Shown: one piece after another, positions 1-6,309 of the stretch
How the letters are laid out: each line of letters begins with the position of its first letter
Position numbering within the stretch: the first letter of the stretch is position 1
Assembly (NCBI GenBank): GCA_023416655.1
Contig: JAEZHK010000103.1
Coordinates: 1-16,905 of the forward strand
Direction of reading: 5' to 3'
DNA: 16,905 nucleotides
DNA from: Bacillota bacterium
GTDB lineage: Bacteria; Bacillota; Clostridia; Christensenellales; Aristaeellaceae
Made by a program: the position numbers and the translations under genes
Notes under the pieces: generated by a model
Databases searched by the model: none
What the model saw: the letters and a program-made list of their open reading frames with translations, nothing else
Told to the model about the DNA's origin: nothing

Positions 1-663
1 GCCGATGGCGGTGTCATCGTTCATGCAGAGCACGAGGTTGATCTGGTCCGGATAGGAGTTCAAGAGGTCTTCCATGACCTTGGTGGCGCCGTCGGTGGTG
101 TTGTTGCCGGAGAGCATGGCCAGCGGCGTGATGCCCGCTTCGGCCAGCGCGCGCTCGTAGCCCGCCTTGCGCAGGTTCGAGGTGTTGTCGCCCTCCTGGC
201 CGTAGATGATGACCGCGCCGGTCTTTTCGCCGTTGATCTTCACGCCGTACACGCCGCCGGTGTAGGCCGCTTCCTCGTTGGAGGTGCCGACGAAGGAGGT
301 CTTCTTGTCATAGTTGGCGTTGGTGTCGCAGAAGATGACCGGGCCGGTGTAGCCGGAGGACTGCAGCACGCCGATCACCGCGTCGCCGTCCAGCGGGGCG
401 ATGATGATGGCGGCGGGGTTGGTGGCCAGCTGGGTCTCCAACTGCGCGACCTGCTCGGCGATCTCGGTCTCGGCGGCGGCGCCCTGCACGTCGATGGTCA
501 CGCCCAGTTCCGCGGCGGCGGCGTCACAGCCGGACTTGACATTCTGCCAGTACTCGCTGGAGAGGGTCTTGAGGTTGATGGCGATGGTGCCTTCCGCAAG
601 GCCGGAAACACAAACGCCGAGCGAGAGCATCAGGACCAACAGGATCGCGAGAGTCTTCTTCAT
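1..663 (-). CDS. Sugar ABC transporter substrate-binding protein (N-terminal part, runs off the left edge)
   Basis: The first 221 codons of an extracytoplasmic solute-binding protein of the ribose/galactose type (periplasmic-binding-protein-like I fold), which captures a sugar and delivers it to an ABC permease. The protein opens with a signal peptide (MKKTLAILLVLMLSLG), with likely cleavage after GLA at about residue 23; the Cys in SLGVC does not make a good lipobox. The mature start (EGTIAINLKTLSSEYWQNVK) and the run QLATNPAAIIIAPLDGDAVI are typical of RbsB-like proteins, as is VGTSNEEAAYTGG. The start is ATG at 661-663 with GGAGGGA (671-677) about 7 bases upstream. The reading frame is open to base 1, so the C-terminus, and probably the permease and ATPase genes, lie outside the window. 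It is transcribed away from the DeoR-family gene, which probably controls it. The ligand cannot be told from sequence. Confidence 0.93.
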   Translation of the reverse strand, partial: MKKTLAILLVLMLSLGVCVSGLAEGTIAINLKTLSSEYWQNVKSGCDAAAAELGVTIDVQGAAAETEIAEQVAQLETQLATNPAAIIIAPLDGDAVIGVLQSSGYTGPVIFCDTNANYDKKTSFVGTSNEEAAYTGGVYGVKINGEKTGAVIIYGQEGDNTSNLRKAGYERALAEAGITPLAMLSGNNTTDGATKVMEDLLNSYPDQINLVLCMNDDTAIG

Positions 664-730
664 GAAAAATTCCCTCCATTTCGATATTGATCTCCGGGGC
701 TTTCTGCCGCCGGTTATCATCAGCATCATC

Positions 731-759
731 ATTCTATCCAGCCCGCTTGATACTGTCAA
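731..759 (-). promoter_or_regulatory. Sigma-A-type promoter of the sugar-binding-protein gene
   Basis: On the minus strand a perfect -35 TTGACA (754-759), a 17-base spacer and a -10 TAGAAT (731-736). It points at the binding-protein start at 663 and leaves a leader of about 60 bases. Confidence 0.85.
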
Positions 760-767
760 TAGAAAGT

Positions 768-779
768 GGTGAAGTCACC
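768..779. promoter_or_regulatory. Candidate operator palindrome between divergent promoters
   Basis: GGTGA-AG-TCACC is a dyad with perfect 5-base arms and a 2-base centre, just upstream of the -35 of the binding-protein promoter. Together with the inverted copies of ATTGACAGTAT at 750-760 and 830-840 it is a candidate binding site for the adjacent DeoR-family protein. This is inferred from position and symmetry only. Confidence 0.4.
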
Positions 780-830
780 CAAAAAGATGAGTTTATTGTG
801 TTATCTTCTGAGCCGAATCTACCCAAAGGA

Positions 831-860
831 TTGACAGTATTTCAACGTATATGTTATGCT
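831..860 (+). promoter_or_regulatory. Sigma-A-type promoter of the deoR-family gene
   Basis: Perfect -35 TTGACA (831-836), then TATGCT (855-860) as -10 with an 18-base spacer; TTATGC with 17 is the alternative. Transcription would begin near 867, about 30 bases before the ATG at 896. Confidence 0.75.
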
Positions 861-895
861 ACACAATAAATCAACCGTCATATAGAGGAATACTT

Positions 896-1687
896 ATGAA
901 GACCGCACGGCTCGACGCCATGGAACAGTACATCCTACAAAACGAACAGGTAACAATTCAGGACCTGCAGGAGCATTTCGAGGTGTCGGTCAACACCCTT
1001 CGGCGCGATTTGGACGAGCTGGAAACCCGAGGCCATGTGACCAAGGTCTACGGCGGCGCGGCAGCGCGGACCCCCGCCACCCTCATCTCCATGCCGCACC
1101 GGTTTCAGATGAACGTGCCTGATAAAAGGCTGATCGGCGAGCTCGCCGCCTCCGTCATCCCGGACAATACCACCATCTTCATCGATTCCGGCTCCACCAC
1201 CTACAACGTCATCCGCCACCTGGGCAATAAAAAGGGCCTGACGCTGGTCACCCACAGCCTCATCGCCATCAACGAAGCGAGCCGCCTCAAGGAGATCAAC
1301 ACCATCTCCCTGGGCGGCATCTACAACGCGTCGCTGGGCGCGTTCGTGGGCATTTCCAGCCTCGATTCCATCCGGACCCTGTCGGTCAAGACCGCCGTGA
1401 TGGCCGCCACCGGCGTCTCCATCAAGCGCGGGCTCACCAACACCACCTATTTCGAGGCGGAGATCAAGCGCGTGATCGCCTCAAACAGCGAGCGCCTCAT
1501 CCTCATGGCCGACCACACCAAGTTCGACCACGACGCCATGATCTCCTACTGCCCGCTGGAGCGCGTCGGAACCGTCGTGACCGACCTGCCGCCCTCGCCC
1601 AAGTACTTGGAGTTCTTTAAAAAGCACCGAATTCAGGTATTGTACGGCCAGGAGCAGGACGGCGGGGACGATGAACAGGAGACCTGA
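896..1687 (+). CDS. DeoR-family transcriptional regulator
   Basis: A 263-residue DNA-binding regulator of sugar metabolism. Residues 1-60 form the DeoR winged helix-turn-helix (recognition stretch VSVNTLRRDLDELETRGHV, followed by TKVYGGA). The rest is the DeoRC sensor domain, which resembles sugar-phosphate isomerases, with the phosphosugar-loop-like FIDSGSTT near residue 95, SLGGIYN, and the late LMADHTKFDH. Length fits the family (about 250-260). The start ATG at 896 has AGAGGAA five bases upstream; an in-frame ATG at 851 lies before the predicted transcription start and is rejected. Family members are usually repressors released by a phosphorylated sugar. The divergent binding-protein gene is the obvious target, and self-regulation is likely because the promoters share one short intergenic region. 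The inducer is unknown. Confidence 0.93.
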   Translation: MKTARLDAMEQYILQNEQVTIQDLQEHFEVSVNTLRRDLDELETRGHVTKVYGGAAARTPATLISMPHRFQMNVPDKRLIGELAASVIPDNTTIFIDSGSTTYNVIRHLGNKKGLTLVTHSLIAINEASRLKEINTISLGGIYNASLGAFVGISSLDSIRTLSVKTAVMAATGVSIKRGLTNTTYFEAEIKRVIASNSERLILMADHTKFDHDAMISYCPLERVGTVVTDLPPSPKYLEFFKKHRIQVLYGQEQDGGDDEQET

Positions 1688-1710
1688 CACACCGCTCTAC
1701 AAACAAGCTG

Positions 1711-1735
1711 GCCGCCGACGCATCGCGTCGGCGGC
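1711..1735. terminator. Strong hairpin terminator, probably bidirectional
   Basis: Eleven perfect pairs, GCCGCCGACGC (1711-1721) with GCGTCGGCGGC (1725-1735), around a 3-base loop ATC. The plus side is followed by TTCATTGT and the minus side by CAGCTTGTTTGT, so it can close the DeoR-family gene and the convergent zinc-ribbon gene. U-runs are weak on both sides. Confidence 0.7.
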
Positions 1736-1766
1736 TTCATTGTCACGATCATTGCTTGAGGAATGG

Positions 1767-1988
1767 TCAGCCGTTCATTAAGAAGTCGAGGATGTTCATG
1801 CCCGTGCTGCTCACGGTTTTGTAGAGTTCGGTATACCCGCACCGCGCGCAGCTGACGGTGTAGAACTTCTTGTTCTGCACGTCGAAGAGCTTGGCGAAGT
1901 TCCCACCGGTCGCCTGAAACTGGTCTGATTCATATTGGGTTCCCCCGCACTTGGGGCACTGGTAGCGGACCTTTTCCTGTTCGTTCAT
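1767..1988 (-). CDS. Small zinc-ribbon nucleic-acid-binding protein (DUF2082 / Zn_ribbon_15-like)
   Basis: A 73-residue protein with two CxxC knuckles, CPKC near residue 11 and CARC near residue 47, which should hold one zinc. The segment FDVQNKKFYTVSCARCGYTE and the ending MNILDFLMNG match the small Zn-ribbon family annotated as nucleic-acid-binding proteins. The start at 1988 (MNEQEKVRYQ) is chosen because GGAG sits 8 bases upstream; the in-frame ATG at 1994 would leave only 2 bases. It lies about 60 bases downstream of a frameshifted paralogue on the same strand, so the pair arose by tandem duplication. The molecular role is not established for the family. Confidence 0.85.
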   Translation of the reverse strand: MNEQEKVRYQCPKCGGTQYESDQFQATGGNFAKLFDVQNKKFYTVSCARCGYTELYKTVSSTGMNILDFLMNG

Positions 1989-2049
1989 ATCCATCACTCC
2001 ACATAAAAGTATTTGCCGGATTGATTTCGGTTCCTTTACGCTTCCGCAG

Positions 2050-2281
2050 TCAGTCGTTTCCGATGTAGTCCTGGAGGCTCTGCCTCTTTTCGCCCCGAGC
2101 CTCGTACAGCTCCGCAAACCCGCAACGCGCACAGGTGACGGTGTAGGAATTTCACCGTATACCGCTTCCGCACGTCAAAAATACCGGAGTCGTCTTCTTC
2201 GTATGCTTTGAAATGTCCGGTTCTAAACTTTGACGCTCCGCACTTGGGGCACTGGCACCGGACATTTTCCTGATCGTTCAA
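2050..2281 (-). pseudogene. Frameshifted paralogue of the zinc-ribbon protein
   Basis: The gene begins with a TTG codon at 2281 (GGAGGGG six bases upstream) and reads MNDQENVRCQCPKCGASKF, closely matching the neighbouring zinc-ribbon protein. After RKRYTVKF the frame breaks. Removing one base of the GG pair at 2146-2147 restores YTVTCARCGFAELYEARG through to QSLQDYIGND and a TGA at 2050-2052. Both CxxC knuckles would be present in the corrected 76-residue product. As written, the frame that continues runs into unrelated residues and loses the second knuckle. It is either a recent pseudogene or a sequencing or assembly error. The ribosome binding site is intact. Confidence 0.75.
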
Positions 2282-2341
2282 TTCCTTCCCCTCCAGAATC
2301 AGTATATACGCGGCACTACATTTTAGGCTAAATCATCATCA

Positions 2342-3286
2342 CTAGCAATTGCCACCGGTTCTCCTTTTTCGTATCCTAGAAGGTTTCGGTAGGCTTTGGA
2401 AGAATTCTTGCATCTCCTTTTTATCCTGCTCACAGAATTTTTCTAAAACTTCATACGTCCCGGTCTTTTCAATTATAGCTTTAACAATCCTGTCCAATTT
2501 CTGTCCTTCGGAGTAATCGGCCGGAGCATAATACTTTATTCGATTCTCTTTCATCATGTCATAAACCCTTGACATATCTTTTGTTTCCGGATTGTATACG
2601 CCTATCGAATGTCCTCCATTAGCATTGACAAGTTTCATGCACGGTATATCAGTCGCACTGTCCCCAATATATATCATGTTCCTGAACGGTATTCTTAGGT
2701 CTTCTGGCCTAAAATAGTCATTTACACCCGGATCATTTATATCGAGTACGCCCTTTGAAATTCTAAAGAGGAATTGCGTCTTATTGGTGTAGTTAATCGC
2801 TTGTGCAGGCCATTTCGCTATACCTCGTTCATTGAAATAGAACGAGCTTGCATATACACGTTTAAATTCGCCATTTTTAGCCATTATCGTTCCATCTATC
2901 ATTTCCTTCAAACCCGATGATATTATATAGTGTTCAATCAGTACACCTTTTTCTTCTCCGTAAACTCTTATCTTTTCAAACCATTCTTGAACCCCAGGGA
3001 ATAGTTGAACTTTAGCACCATAATCAGCAAGTTCTTTCTTTTTGAGAATTAAGATTCCTTCGGCTTCCAGAACCATTTTTAGCATATATGCTAAGTTCGT
3101 ATCCATATCGTTATCTTTAGCTAGTGCGTTTGATTCTGCCCAGAACTTTTTAACATCATAACCCACAGCCTGAATATACCCCTGCGCTTGCATATCATCA
3201 GGTGATAGAGTTTTATCAAAGTCGTAGCAGATAGCGATAACAGGTTTGTCGCACTTCGGCTCGCGCTGATAAGTAGAGGCTGCCAT
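2342..3286 (-). CDS. HAD-superfamily hydrolase (PSPase-like phosphatase), AT-rich gene
   Basis: A 314-residue haloacid-dehalogenase phosphohydrolase. Motif I is DFDKT at residues 22-26 (nucleophile D22, acid/base D24), motif II is the Ser pair in YIISSG near 123, motif III is probably the Lys in TNKT near 169, and motif IV is GDSATD at 208-213. An insertion between motifs I and II (about residues 30-115, with AQGYIQAVGYDVKKFW) forms the cap that would choose the substrate. There is no signal peptide, so it is cytoplasmic. The start ATG has a GGGGGG tract 6 bases upstream. The gene is conspicuously AT-rich, with A/T-ending codons, against GC-rich neighbours on both sides, which suggests acquisition by transfer. 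The zinc-ribbon genes follow 60 bases downstream on the same strand and could be co-transcribed. The substrate is unknown. Confidence 0.9.
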   Translation of the reverse strand: MAASTYQREPKCDKPVIAICYDFDKTLSPDDMQAQGYIQAVGYDVKKFWAESNALAKDNDMDTNLAYMLKMVLEAEGILILKKKELADYGAKVQLFPGVQEWFEKIRVYGEEKGVLIEHYIISSGLKEMIDGTIMAKNGEFKRVYASSFYFNERGIAKWPAQAINYTNKTQFLFRISKGVLDINDPGVNDYFRPEDLRIPFRNMIYIGDSATDIPCMKLVNANGGHSIGVYNPETKDMSRVYDMMKENRIKYYAPADYSEGQKLDRIVKAIIEKTGTYEVLEKFCEQDKKEMQEFFQSLPKPSRIRKRRTGGNC

Positions 3287-3315
3287 AATTGTCCCCCCTA
3301 GCTTTTGCTATTTAC

Positions 3316-3363
3316 ATTATAATGGCAACCAGAGAAAGCATCGTTACTTAACCGTAATTTAAC
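3316..3363 (-). promoter_or_regulatory. Promoter of the HAD gene with 11-base-phased TTAAC repeats
   Basis: On the minus strand a perfect -10 TATAAT (3316-3321) with no recognisable -35 at the right spacing. Just upstream, two TTAAC repeats (plus strand 3348-3352 and 3359-3363) lie exactly 11 bases apart, the layout of binding sites for OmpR/PhoB-family activators. The -10 is well supported; the activator site is inference. Confidence 0.5.
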
Positions 3364-3413
3364 TACACAGGAGCATTATATCTTGGTTGTTTTTCCTGCC
3401 GCACGCCATTGGC

Positions 3414-4019
3414 TCAACGCCGCTCCTTTTGAAAATGCCTGTACGCCAGCACGCACACCGGCAAAAAGTACGCGCACCAGAATTCCAGCACCAATACGCC
3501 GATCAAATCGCCGCCCGCCATGCCGGGCTTGAAAAGGCCGAGAATCGGGAATATGACGCAGGTGACGGCGAACACGCCGTGGACCATCAATAGGCCCTTC
3601 AGCCATCGCTCCGCGCGACCCTCGGGGAGAATGGTGAGGCCGAGGAAGAACGTGGACAGCGCCATGAAGGCGTACCCAAGGAGGTCCAGGCTGAAGAACA
3701 GCCCGAAGCGGCTGTAGTCCAGGATGGACAGTGCCTCCTCCGAGAGCGGAGAGAGACGCACCGCCGTCAGCTGCGCGAAGTAGACCACGGCGATCAGCAC
3801 GCCGTAGACCGCCGCGAACGCCACCCCCGTGAGGGCGGCGGCGCGGGCATCGTCCTTCGCACGCGCCGCGAACGCGCAGGCCATCGGCAGGTATCCCCAC
3901 GCGATGAACATGCTGGCGAGGTAGCTGCCCGCGTTGGAGCCGATGAGCATGCACAGCGCGAATGCGGCCACCGCCAAAAACGTGACGAGCGAGGAAATCA
4001 TGCCAATCTTCCGGTTCAT
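3414..4019 (-). CDS. Multi-pass membrane protein of unknown function
   Basis: A 201-residue, strongly hydrophobic protein (about six membrane segments). These include MISSLVTFLAVAAFALCML near the start, YLASMFIAWGYLPMACAF, VAFAAVYGVLIAVVYFAQL, LLGYAFMALSTFFLGLTIL, VHGVFAVTCVIFPILGLF and LIGVLVLEFWCAYFLPVCVL, ending in the basic tail YRHFQKERR. The start (MNRKIGM) has GGAGG 8 bases upstream. The longer frame from 4064 is rejected because it overlaps the preceding gene and lacks such a site. Its ATG overlaps the stop of the DUF1848 gene as ATGA, so the two are translationally coupled. I do not recognise a named family; similar uncharacterised membrane proteins occur in Clostridia. A different-frame 192-codon open frame over the same bases is an Arg/Gly-rich shadow. 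Confidence 0.85.
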   Translation of the reverse strand: MNRKIGMISSLVTFLAVAAFALCMLIGSNAGSYLASMFIAWGYLPMACAFAARAKDDARAAALTGVAFAAVYGVLIAVVYFAQLTAVRLSPLSEEALSILDYSRFGLFFSLDLLGYAFMALSTFFLGLTILPEGRAERWLKGLLMVHGVFAVTCVIFPILGLFKPGMAGGDLIGVLVLEFWCAYFLPVCVLAYRHFQKERR

Positions 4020-5041
4020 TGGGAAATCCTCCGTACTTTTCTTTTCAGTTGTCTCCGCCCGCAAAGCAGCGGCAGGTGGGCGGCACTCCGGGGTTCGCGG
4101 ACGTTCAACGTCCCACTTGGAAACGCAGCGAGCGTGCGGCGCTCCGGGGTTCGCAGGCGTTCAGGTGTCCCGTCCAAACGCCCGCAGAGGAGCGGCGAGT
4201 GGTTGTCATGCCGGGCGAGGTTCTCCCGGGTGAGCGAGGGGCTGAAGTTGGCGTAGCAGTACCCGCACCCGTTCGGGCAGGAATTGTACGCCCCAATGTC
4301 CACGCTGTCCGCGCAGCCGCATCCGGGGCGCTGGCCCTTCTGCCGCTTGAAAGCGATGGGGCGGCCGGAGGCGGCTTCGAGAATCGCGGGATCGACGCAC
4401 CCGGCGCGGCCCATGCCGAAGCGGGAAAAGTCCAGCGGCTCCGCGCAGGCGTCCACCGGAATGCCGTGTGTTTTCGCGATCGCGGCGATTTTCTCCGCCA
4501 TCTCGAGCATGTCCGCCTCAAAGGCCGGCGCAAGCCCCATCGCCTGCGCGTTGCGGGCGGTGTTTTTGTACATGTCGAGGAAGCTGATGGTGCAGCGGGC
4601 CACGCGCCCTGCGAGCCGCCGCGCCATCGAATCGAACGCCTGATAATGGAACTCCTTGGTGTACCTGTCGCTCAGCAGGATCGGGTCGCAGCGCCACACG
4701 ACGCGGCCTGGGCCGATCTCGTCCGAGAGCCGCAGAAGCGATGGGAGGATGACCTTCTCCTTGTCGGGAATCCCCGGCTCCACGTCCGGCCCGTAGGGCG
4801 TGACGGTCGCCTGGAAATAGTAGGCGTAAGCCGAGAGTTCCTTTAGGCGCGACAGCATTGGAAGCGGGTTCTTCGTCCAGAACACGATGCCGTCCACGTC
4901 CTCCGGACGGAGCGAAACCCGCCGGATCTGATGCGCGTTTCTGGGGTTCCGGACCAGCGCGAACCCTTCGCGCACGCGCTCCAGAAACCAGTCGGCATAG
5001 TGCGCCGGGATGTCGGTCCTGCGGCTGGCGCTGATGATCAA
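4016..5041 (-). CDS. DUF1848 family protein with a cysteine cluster
   Basis: A 341-residue protein of family DUF1848, recognised by the N-terminus IISASRRTDIPAHYADWF, by GIVFWTKNPLPML and YYFQATVTPYG, and by the C-terminal block GCGCADSVDIGAYNSCPNGC followed by GYCYANFSP. The CxxxCxxC pattern in SCPNGCGYC resembles a radical-SAM iron-sulfur motif but sits near the C-terminus. The family has no established reaction. The start is TTG at 5039-5041 with a GGGAGGG-type site upstream and a strong promoter at 5067-5095. The last 60 or so residues, after RHDNHSPLLCGR, look unlike the family and are built from local DNA duplications (4080-4171), so the tail is probably a lineage-specific extension. 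The stop overlaps the next gene's start. Confidence 0.9.
   Translation of the reverse strand: MIISASRRTDIPAHYADWFLERVREGFALVRNPRNAHQIRRVSLRPEDVDGIVFWTKNPLPMLSRLKELSAYAYYFQATVTPYGPDVEPGIPDKEKVILPSLLRLSDEIGPGRVVWRCDPILLSDRYTKEFHYQAFDSMARRLAGRVARCTISFLDMYKNTARNAQAMGLAPAFEADMLEMAEKIAAIAKTHGIPVDACAEPLDFSRFGMGRAGCVDPAILEAASGRPIAFKRQKGQRPGCGCADSVDIGAYNSCPNGCGYCYANFSPSLTRENLARHDNHSPLLCGRLDGTPERLRTPERRTLAAFPSGTLNVREPRSAAHLPLLCGRRQLKRKVRRISQ
4080..4171. repeat. Imperfect direct repeat inside the 3' end of the DUF1848 gene
   Basis: GCGGC(A/G)CTCCGGGGTTCGC plus about 15 further similar bases occurs at 4080-4114 and 4136-4171, offset 56 bases. The flanking CCGCCCGCA...CAGCGGC-like segments also recur near 4055-4075 and 4180-4198. 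Because 56 is not a multiple of 3, the two copies are read in different frames (REPRSAA versus LRTPERR). The first copy contains a palindrome GGACGTT-C-AACGTCC at 4099-4113. Confidence 0.7.
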
Positions 5042-5066
5042 GCCCTTCCCTCCCCCATACAGCCCA

Positions 5067-5095
5067 TCTTACCGCTTGATGCCAAAGATGTCAAT
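5067..5095 (-). promoter_or_regulatory. Sigma-A-type promoter of the DUF1848-membrane protein operon
   Basis: Minus strand: perfect -35 TTGACA (5090-5095), 17-base spacer, -10 TAAGAT (5067-5072). Transcription would start about 20 bases before the TTG codon at 5041. Confidence 0.75.
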
Positions 5096-5133
5096 TCCCG
5101 GATCCATATGCCAGGCGTGCCCCGCTTTTTGGG

Positions 5134-5162
5134 TGGACGAGCCGGGCCGCGCGTGCTATACT
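5134..5162 (+). promoter_or_regulatory. Promoter of the threonine-degradation operon, with a structured leader
   Basis: -35 TGGACG (5134-5139), 17-base spacer, extended -10 TGC-TATACT (5157-5162). The leader of about 100 bases has a small hairpin AAAGCC (5196-5201) / GGCTTT (5214-5219) and a second, CCCG-CTTG-CGGG (5237-5248), close to the ribosome binding site at 5254-5261. There is no terminator-like U-run and I recognise no riboswitch class. Confidence 0.65.
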
Positions 5163-5269
5163 TGGGGATGGATTCATGCCAATCCCATTACTCTTAAAGC
5201 CGTCAAAAACAAAGGCTTTGGGGATAAGCATGAACCCCCGCTTGCGGGTAGACAAGGAGGGTTACACGC

Positions 5270-6307
5270 ATGGACGGCATGATGGACGCGCTGGTCAAGG
5301 CGCGACCGGGCAAAGGGCTTGAACTGAGCAGGGTACCGATTCCGAAGGTGGGGTACGGCGAGGTGCTGATCCGCATCCGCAAAACCGCCATCTGCGGCAC
5401 CGACCTGCACATCTACAACTGGGACGAGTGGAGCCAAAAGAACATCGTCCCGCCGATGACCATCGGCCACGAGTACGTGGGCGTCATCGAGGAACTCGGC
5501 GAAGGGGTCGAGGGCCTCAAGGTGGGCCAGCGGGTCAGCGGTGAGGGCCACATCACCTGCGGCCACTGCCGCAACTGCCGGGGCGGCAACGCGCAGTGGT
5601 GCAAGTACACCATGGGCGTCGGCGTCAACCGCAACGGCGCGTTCGCGCAGTTTTTGTGCCTCCCGGCCAAGAACGTGGTGCCGATGGACGAATCGCTGCC
5701 GGAGGACGTGGTATCCTTCTTCGACGCCTACGGCAACGCCACCCACACGGCGCTGGAGTTCGATGTGGTGGGCGAGGACGTACTCGTGACCGGCGCGGGT
5801 CCCATCGGCATCATGGCGGCGGCCATCTGCAAAAAGAATGGCGCGCGGCAGGTGATCATCACCGACGTGAACGAATACCGGCTGGACCTGGCGCGGAGGC
5901 TCGGCCTCTTCGCCATCAACGTGGCCGAAAACGACTTGGGCGAGGTCATGCGCTCCCACCACATGGTGGAGGGCTTCGACGTGGCGCTCGAGATGAGCGG
6001 CAGCGACGCCGCGCTGCACCAGCTGCTTGACCACATGCGAAACGGCGGCAAGGTGGCGCTGCTGGGCATCTTCTCCAAGGACGCCCGGATCGACTGGAAC
6101 CAGGTGATCTTCAAGGGCCTGACGCTGCAGGGCATTTACGGCCGCAAGATGTACGAGACCTGGTACAAGATGGCCGCGATGGTGGAGAGCGGGCTGGATT
6201 TGACGCCGCTGATCACCCACCGCTTCCACTACACCGATTTCGAGCAGGGCTTCGCCGCGATGAACACCGGCAAGAGCGGCAAGGTGATCCTGAACTGGGA
6301 GGCGTAA
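5270..6307 (+). CDS. tdh: L-threonine 3-dehydrogenase
   Basis: Zinc-dependent, NAD-linked alcohol-dehydrogenase-family enzyme that oxidises L-threonine to 2-amino-3-ketobutyrate in the cytoplasm. The 345 residues match the usual length (341 in E. coli). Catalytic zinc ligands are C42 (AICGTDLH) and H67-E68 (TIGHEYVG). The structural zinc is held by C97, C100, C103 and C111 (CGHCRNCRGGNAQWC). The Rossmann loop is VLVTGAGPIG at 171-180. The segment FFDAYGNATHTAL and the ending TGKSGKVILNW are diagnostic of Tdh against other medium-chain dehydrogenases. The start has AAGGAGGG 8 bases upstream. Only 2 bases separate it from kbl, which uses its product; this adjacency of tdh and kbl is seen in many bacteria and supports the assignment. 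Confidence 0.96.
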   Translation: MDGMMDALVKARPGKGLELSRVPIPKVGYGEVLIRIRKTAICGTDLHIYNWDEWSQKNIVPPMTIGHEYVGVIEELGEGVEGLKVGQRVSGEGHITCGHCRNCRGGNAQWCKYTMGVGVNRNGAFAQFLCLPAKNVVPMDESLPEDVVSFFDAYGNATHTALEFDVVGEDVLVTGAGPIGIMAAAICKKNGARQVIITDVNEYRLDLARRLGLFAINVAENDLGEVMRSHHMVEGFDVALEMSGSDAALHQLLDHMRNGGKVALLGIFSKDARIDWNQVIFKGLTLQGIYGRKMYETWYKMAAMVESGLDLTPLITHRFHYTDFEQGFAAMNTGKSGKVILNWEA

Positions 6308-6309
6308 AG

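Noticed and set aside
851..895. Upstream ATG at 851 as the start of the DeoR-family protein
   Set aside because: It lies within the -10 region of the predicted promoter and lacks a ribosome binding site. The ATG at 896 has both the site and the family's usual N-terminus.
3376..3954. Alternative minus-strand frame (192 codons) over the membrane protein
   Set aside because: Arg/Gly/His-rich with no hydrophobic pattern. The other frame gives clean membrane helices, a good ribosome binding site and an ATGA overlap.
4080..4171. GGGGTTCGC repeats, considered as tRNA T-loops or a short CRISPR-like array
   Set aside because: There are no acceptor, D or anticodon stems, only two copies, and the segment lies inside a coding region.
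5169..5269. tdh leader considered as a glycine or threonine riboswitch or attenuator
   Set aside because: Only two short hairpins, no terminator U-run, no leader peptide rich in Thr or Gly codons, and no match to a riboswitch core that I can recognise.
5174..6229. Long minus-strand open frame (351 codons) across tdh
   Set aside because: His/Val/Ala/Arg-rich composition with no family resemblance. It is antisense to a fully supported tdh and arises from its GC-rich third positions.
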